From: an uncultured Spirochaetaceae bacterium
GTDB lineage: Bacteria; Spirochaetota; Spirochaetia; Treponematales; Treponemataceae
DNA length: 8,336 bases
Direction of reading: 5' to 3'
NCBI GenBank assembly: GCA_902797925.1
Contig: CADBUT010000209.1
Span: 1 to 8,336 of the forward strand
Below are positions 5,597 through 8,336 of the stretch, one piece after another; the first letter of the stretch is position 1, and every line of letters begins with the position of its first letter. A program made the translations under genes and the position numbers. Under the pieces are notes generated by a model. It searched no databases. It was not told the DNA's origin and saw only the letters and a program-made list of their open reading frames with translations.

Positions 5597-8336
5597 TTAT
5601 TCCTCCACAGGCAGTTTGAATTCCTGCCGTTTTCTAATCAGCTCGTCATTAATCTTTCTTGAATAATCAATAATAACTTCGCGCGGATCGTCTTTTTCGT
5701 TAATTACCTTACGCAGAGCATTTACCATGTGGCGGTTTGTGTAATAACTTCCCGGAACTTCCGGAATACCGTGAGAGTCTTCGATCGATTTGAGCAGAAC
5801 CTTTATCTGCGAAGACTTCCATGGAAGCTGTTTTAATGCCTCAATGTTTGCCGTCTGGTAACGCGAAGAAGTACCAAGCAGAGCTTCCATTTCACGTCCG
5901 AAGCGTACCTGCGTTTCAGTTGAAACCCACCATTTCATAAATTTCCATGAATCATTACGGCGCTCAACTTCTTTAGCCGGCGGATTATCTCTCTCTGACG
6001 GTTTTGCCTTGTTTATCATCATACAACTCCAGCTGTCCGTCATTGTAGCGCGGTCAATATATTCATTGCCGTTCTCATCCTGCTTTAGTGTACCCGGCAG
6101 ATAGGTAAAATCCCAGAGTCCGCGGATTTCAGGCGCAGAAACAACAAGCGTATTGTAAGTACCATAGTTTGCAATACCCAGAGGCATTTCACCTGAACGG
6201 AAACGGCTTACAAAATCGTATATAGTCGGAAGGCCGTAGCTGTTGAACAGACTTGTATAAGTCTTAAATGCGCTTACACCGGTTTCGCTGTCAATAAGTG
6301 TTTTTGTTCCCCTGTCGTTGTAAATCTTTCCGCCGTTCTGATAAACAAGCGAATAAAAGCCTGTCATATCAGGAACCTGAATATTCGGATACGGAACAGC
6401 AACGTTAAGGTTATTTCCCTGCAAAGTCGGAAGAAGCGTAATCAGATCATCCCAAGTATCAGGAACTTTAATGCCTAACTGCTCAAAAATGTCTTTGCGG
6501 TAGAACATAAGGTTAAAAGTTACTGTCTCAGGCAGAGCGTAAAGACCGCCGTCATATTTAAAAGGTTCATAAGAACTAGGTGGAAACTGTCTGATAACTT
6601 CTTCAGCACCTTCAAACTGCATCAAGTCAACGTTTGCATGACGCAGCGCATAATCTACAGGTTTAGAACGGTCCATAAGCGAAACAACAACGTCAGGACC
6701 GTTACCGGCGGCAACAGCAGGCAGAAGTGCATCAAGATTAATAAGCTTAACGTTAACTTTTACACCTGTTTGCGGCGAGAAGCTGTCATCAACCATGTTT
6801 TTAAGAACTGTACTCTGGTCGCGGCCTGTTACAATCCAGACGTCAATCAAATGGTCTGCATCTTTATCGTAGACATCACCGAGCATGGTAGAATCTACAA
6901 AGAACGATGTAAAGAACGAAGCTGTCTCGTGCCCTACTTTGTTGACAAAATTAGCTTTCGGTGCAGCAGGCTTAACACCATCACACACTGCATCAATCTG
7001 AATAAAGTCAACATCGAGCTTAGATTCTGTCATGCTTAAAAGTGAAGAACCCATTGATGTGATATTGTCTTTAAAATTCTGAAAGCTCTTTGTAATTTTG
7101 TGAGGATTCTTGTAAAATTCCTCAAGCTGAACGGCAAGAGTCTGAGCCGGAGCAATTTTGTCTGATTTCTGACCTGTAATCTTAACGAAGTCATCAACCA
7201 TTTTGTAAAGACGCTTTGCCTCAAGGTTCATAGCCTCAACTTCATCAGGATAAGCTTTTTCAATTTCGTAATCGCGGAACGGATCAGGCTGTGTACCCGT
7301 CAAAACAAGAATTGTGCGGTAAATTGTATTTAATCTGAAAATTGAGTCTTCAAGCTGGTTAATTACCGGCCCGATTAAGCCGAGCGTTACTTCCATACGC
7401 AGTGTATGGGTGCCCTTATCAAGGTAAAACTTGTACGGTGTCTTATTTTCATCAGAAAGTGTAACAAATTTCCAGTCTGAGCTGTAGTCAAACTCAACTG
7501 CCTTAACACCGTCAAATGGAATTTTTCCGTCTATATAGAATGAACGGCATGCAACATAGCCGCGCTGGTAAAGCTGGCGTGCCTGCACTGAAATTGTGTA
7601 CCAGCCTGTTTCCGGAATATCAATATTCCAGTCAATCCACTGGCCGGAACTCTTCCATGAATCGCCGCCTGTATAATTGAAAATAGTATGCTTTAAGTCA
7701 TAAGGCTCTGTAACCGGCGAAGAACGGTCATAGCGCGCAAAAAGAGACGGGTCTGAACGTCTTGCAGAATCTTCACCCTGCACTCTTATCTGCATAGCTG
7801 AAGAAGCCGCAGACGAAGCTGACGGCTGCTTTGCAAGATATTCTTCATAAGAATCGAGTGCCTCTACAGGCTTTAATGAAAAGCTTCTGATTGCCATCGG
7901 TTCATTTGTTGCTTCAAAAGAAATGCTGTTCAAGCCTTTATTAAAATAAAAGCGGTACGGCTCAACCTCGTAGCCTGAATCACTTTTTAAGAGCACCTGC
8001 TGCCAGTCAAAGATTTCTGCCTGAGTAGGTCTTATCTGGTTACCCTGATTGTCTTTTCTGATTTCAGCGCCGTCGTGCCATATACGCTGAAAAGTAAGCA
8101 GATCCGCACCGTTAAACGGAACTTTTCCATTAATATAGATAATTCGTTCCATATTTACGTTTCTAGAAGGAATTGCTATATAATCAAGCTCAAGATTATA
8201 AAAACCCTCTTCAGGGACATCAATCTGCCATGTTACAAACGAATCGTCATCAGTAACAAGAACGCGGCTGCCATAATAGTTGTCCTGTACATGCACGCCT
8301 TTAGACGAACTGTCGAACGAGCAGACATCAACCGGA
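5597..8336 (-). CDS. Multidomain extracellular sugar-binding protein of ABC transporter, 5' end cut by window edge
   Basis: The frame is open from the right edge to TAA at 5597, giving 912 visible residues; signal peptide and start codon lie outside. A GTG at 8296 is in frame but is not a credible start: 13 more codons precede it without a stop, and it falls just before the first domain. Numbering from that GTG, the order is a CBM-like beta-sandwich module (about 10-143), an Ala/Ser linker (155-168), a second related module (about 169-322), a helical spacer (about 340-430), a linker (about 431-482), then a family 1-type solute-binding domain (about 483-895). The last is supported by VWIVTGRD, GNGPDVVVSL (531-540), GGLYALPETVTFNLMFYRKD (583-602) and WKFMKWW (784-790). 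Ordinary sugar SBPs have about 400-450 residues, so this is double length; the layout matches large SBPs I recall from Paenibacillus-like bacteria. Next to two sugar permeases, it should capture a carbohydrate outside the cytoplasmic membrane. Substrate unknown. Confidence 0.92.
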   Translation of the reverse strand, partial: PVDVCSFDSSSKGVHVQDNYYGSRVLVTDDDSFVTWQIDVPEEGFYNLELDYIAIPSRNVNMERIIYINGKVPFNGADLLTFQRIWHDGAEIRKDNQGNQIRPTQAEIFDWQQVLLKSDSGYEVEPYRFYFNKGLNSISFEATNEPMAIRSFSLKPVEALDSYEEYLAKQPSASSAASSAMQIRVQGEDSARRSDPSLFARYDRSSPVTEPYDLKHTIFNYTGGDSWKSSGQWIDWNIDIPETGWYTISVQARQLYQRGYVACRSFYIDGKIPFDGVKAVEFDYSSDWKFVTLSDENKTPYKFYLDKGTHTLRMEVTLGLIGPVINQLEDSIFRLNTIYRTILVLTGTQPDPFRDYEIEKAYPDEVEAMNLEAKRLYKMVDDFVKITGQKSDKIAPAQTLAVQLEEFYKNPHKITKSFQNFKDNITSMGSSLLSMTESKLDVDFIQIDAVCDGVKPAAPKANFVNKVGHETASFFTSFFVDSTMLGDVYDKDADHLIDVWIVTGRDQSTVLKNMVDDSFSPQTGVKVNVKLINLDALLPAVAAGNGPDVVVSLMDRSKPVDYALRHANVDLMQFEGAEEVIRQFPPSSYEPFKYDGGLYALPETVTFNLMFYRKDIFEQLGIKVPDTWDDLITLLPTLQGNNLNVAVPYPNIQVPDMTGFYSLVYQNGGKIYNDRGTKTLIDSETGVSAFKTYTSLFNSYGLPTIYDFVSRFRSGEMPLGIANYGTYNTLVVSAPEIRGLWDFTYLPGTLKQDENGNEYIDRATMTDSWSCMMINKAKPSERDNPPAKEVERRNDSWKFMKWWVSTETQVRFGREMEALLGTSSRYQTANIEALKQLPWKSSQIKVLLKSIEDSHGIPEVPGSYYTNRHMVNALRKVINEKDDPREVIIDYSRKINDELIRKRQEFKLPVEE
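5602..5606 (-). promoter_or_regulatory. Ribosome binding site of the first permease gene
   Basis: A strong GGAGG lies 7 nt before the ATG at 5594, within the final codons of the solute-binding protein gene. It decides the start and indicates coupled translation. Confidence 0.75.
7331..7792 (-). repeat. Second CBM-like module of the solute-binding protein (tandem protein repeat)
   Basis: Residues about 169-322 open with an IRVQGEDSARRSD stretch, reminiscent of the start of CBM6/CBM35-like beta-sandwiches. Landmarks are WIDWNIDIPETGWYTISV (220-237), FYIDGKIPFDGVKAVEF (253-269) and PYKFYLDKGTHTLRMEVT (287-304). Each aligns with a landmark in the first module, so the two arose by duplication. 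The duplication is at protein level; the DNA copies have diverged. Confidence 0.8.
7793..7834 (-). other. Ala/Ser-rich linker between the two CBM-like modules
   Basis: Residues 155-168 read AKQPSASSAASSAM, a low-complexity flexible linker separating the two modules. It marks the domain boundary. Confidence 0.7.
7868..8269 (-). repeat. First CBM-like module of the solute-binding protein (tandem protein repeat)
   Basis: Residues about 10-143 contain VTWQIDVPEEGFYNLEL (21-37), IYINGKVPFNGADLLTF (53-69) and PYRFYFNKGLNSISFEAT (113-130), which align in order with the second module. The module probably begins a little upstream, near or beyond the window edge. A carbohydrate- or ligand-binding beta-sandwich is inferred from the pattern, not shown. 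Confidence 0.78.

Noticed and set aside
6638..7039. Plus-strand open frame of 133 codons opposite the SBP
   Set aside because: It is fully antisense to the binding domain, with no recognisable protein signature.
8294..8296. GTG as start of the solute-binding protein
   Set aside because: The frame is open to the window edge and no signal peptide follows this codon; the gene is simply cut by the edge.

Overview
All recognisable genes lie on the minus strand and form what looks like one operon, read from right (8336) to left (1). Both edges cut a gene, so neither the promoter nor the terminator is in view. The order of transcription is: (1) a very large extracellular solute-binding protein (SBP) of a sugar ABC transporter, cut at its 5' end by the window edge; (2) a MalF/LplB-type sugar permease; (3) a MalG/LplC-type sugar permease; (4) a secreted NHL-repeat protein with a C-terminal TPR and a membrane anchor; (5) a five-helix YIP1-family membrane protein; (6) a membrane-anchored DUF5696-family protein, cut at its 3' end by the window edge.

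The genes are packed tightly. Neighbours are 2, 11 and 3 bp apart, then overlap by 4 bp (ATGA), then are 20 bp apart. No stretch over 300 bp lacks a gene, and no tRNA, rRNA, CRISPR, mobile element, terminator hairpin or regulator gene was seen. Four of the five internal gene starts have a normally spaced purine-rich ribosome binding site inside the end of the preceding gene or at the junction. The exception is the DUF5696 gene, whose start is ambiguous between two nearby ATGs.

The likely biology is uptake of a complex carbohydrate. The SBP carries two related beta-sandwich, CBM-like modules in tandem, then a helical spacer, then the ligand-binding domain, and the two permeases would form the channel. 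No ABC ATPase is present; transporters of this type commonly share an ATPase encoded elsewhere (MsmX/UgpC type). The last three genes (NHL-TPR, YIP1, DUF5696) have no firmly established function. Their linkage to this kind of transporter is a pattern I recognise from Firmicutes genomes and, less surely, from treponemes. All three are predicted to sit in or at the outer face of the cytoplasmic membrane, so they could assist substrate capture, processing or complex assembly. This is the best candidate in the window for a poorly described system.

The organism cannot be fixed from the sequence. Base composition is moderately AT-rich (about 40 percent GC by eye) and the gene set fits either host-associated Treponema or Lachnospiraceae/Paenibacillus-like Firmicutes. 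The short 20-residue signal peptide of the NHL protein and regular use of CGC/CGG arginine codons lean slightly toward a diderm such as Treponema, but this is a weak inference.
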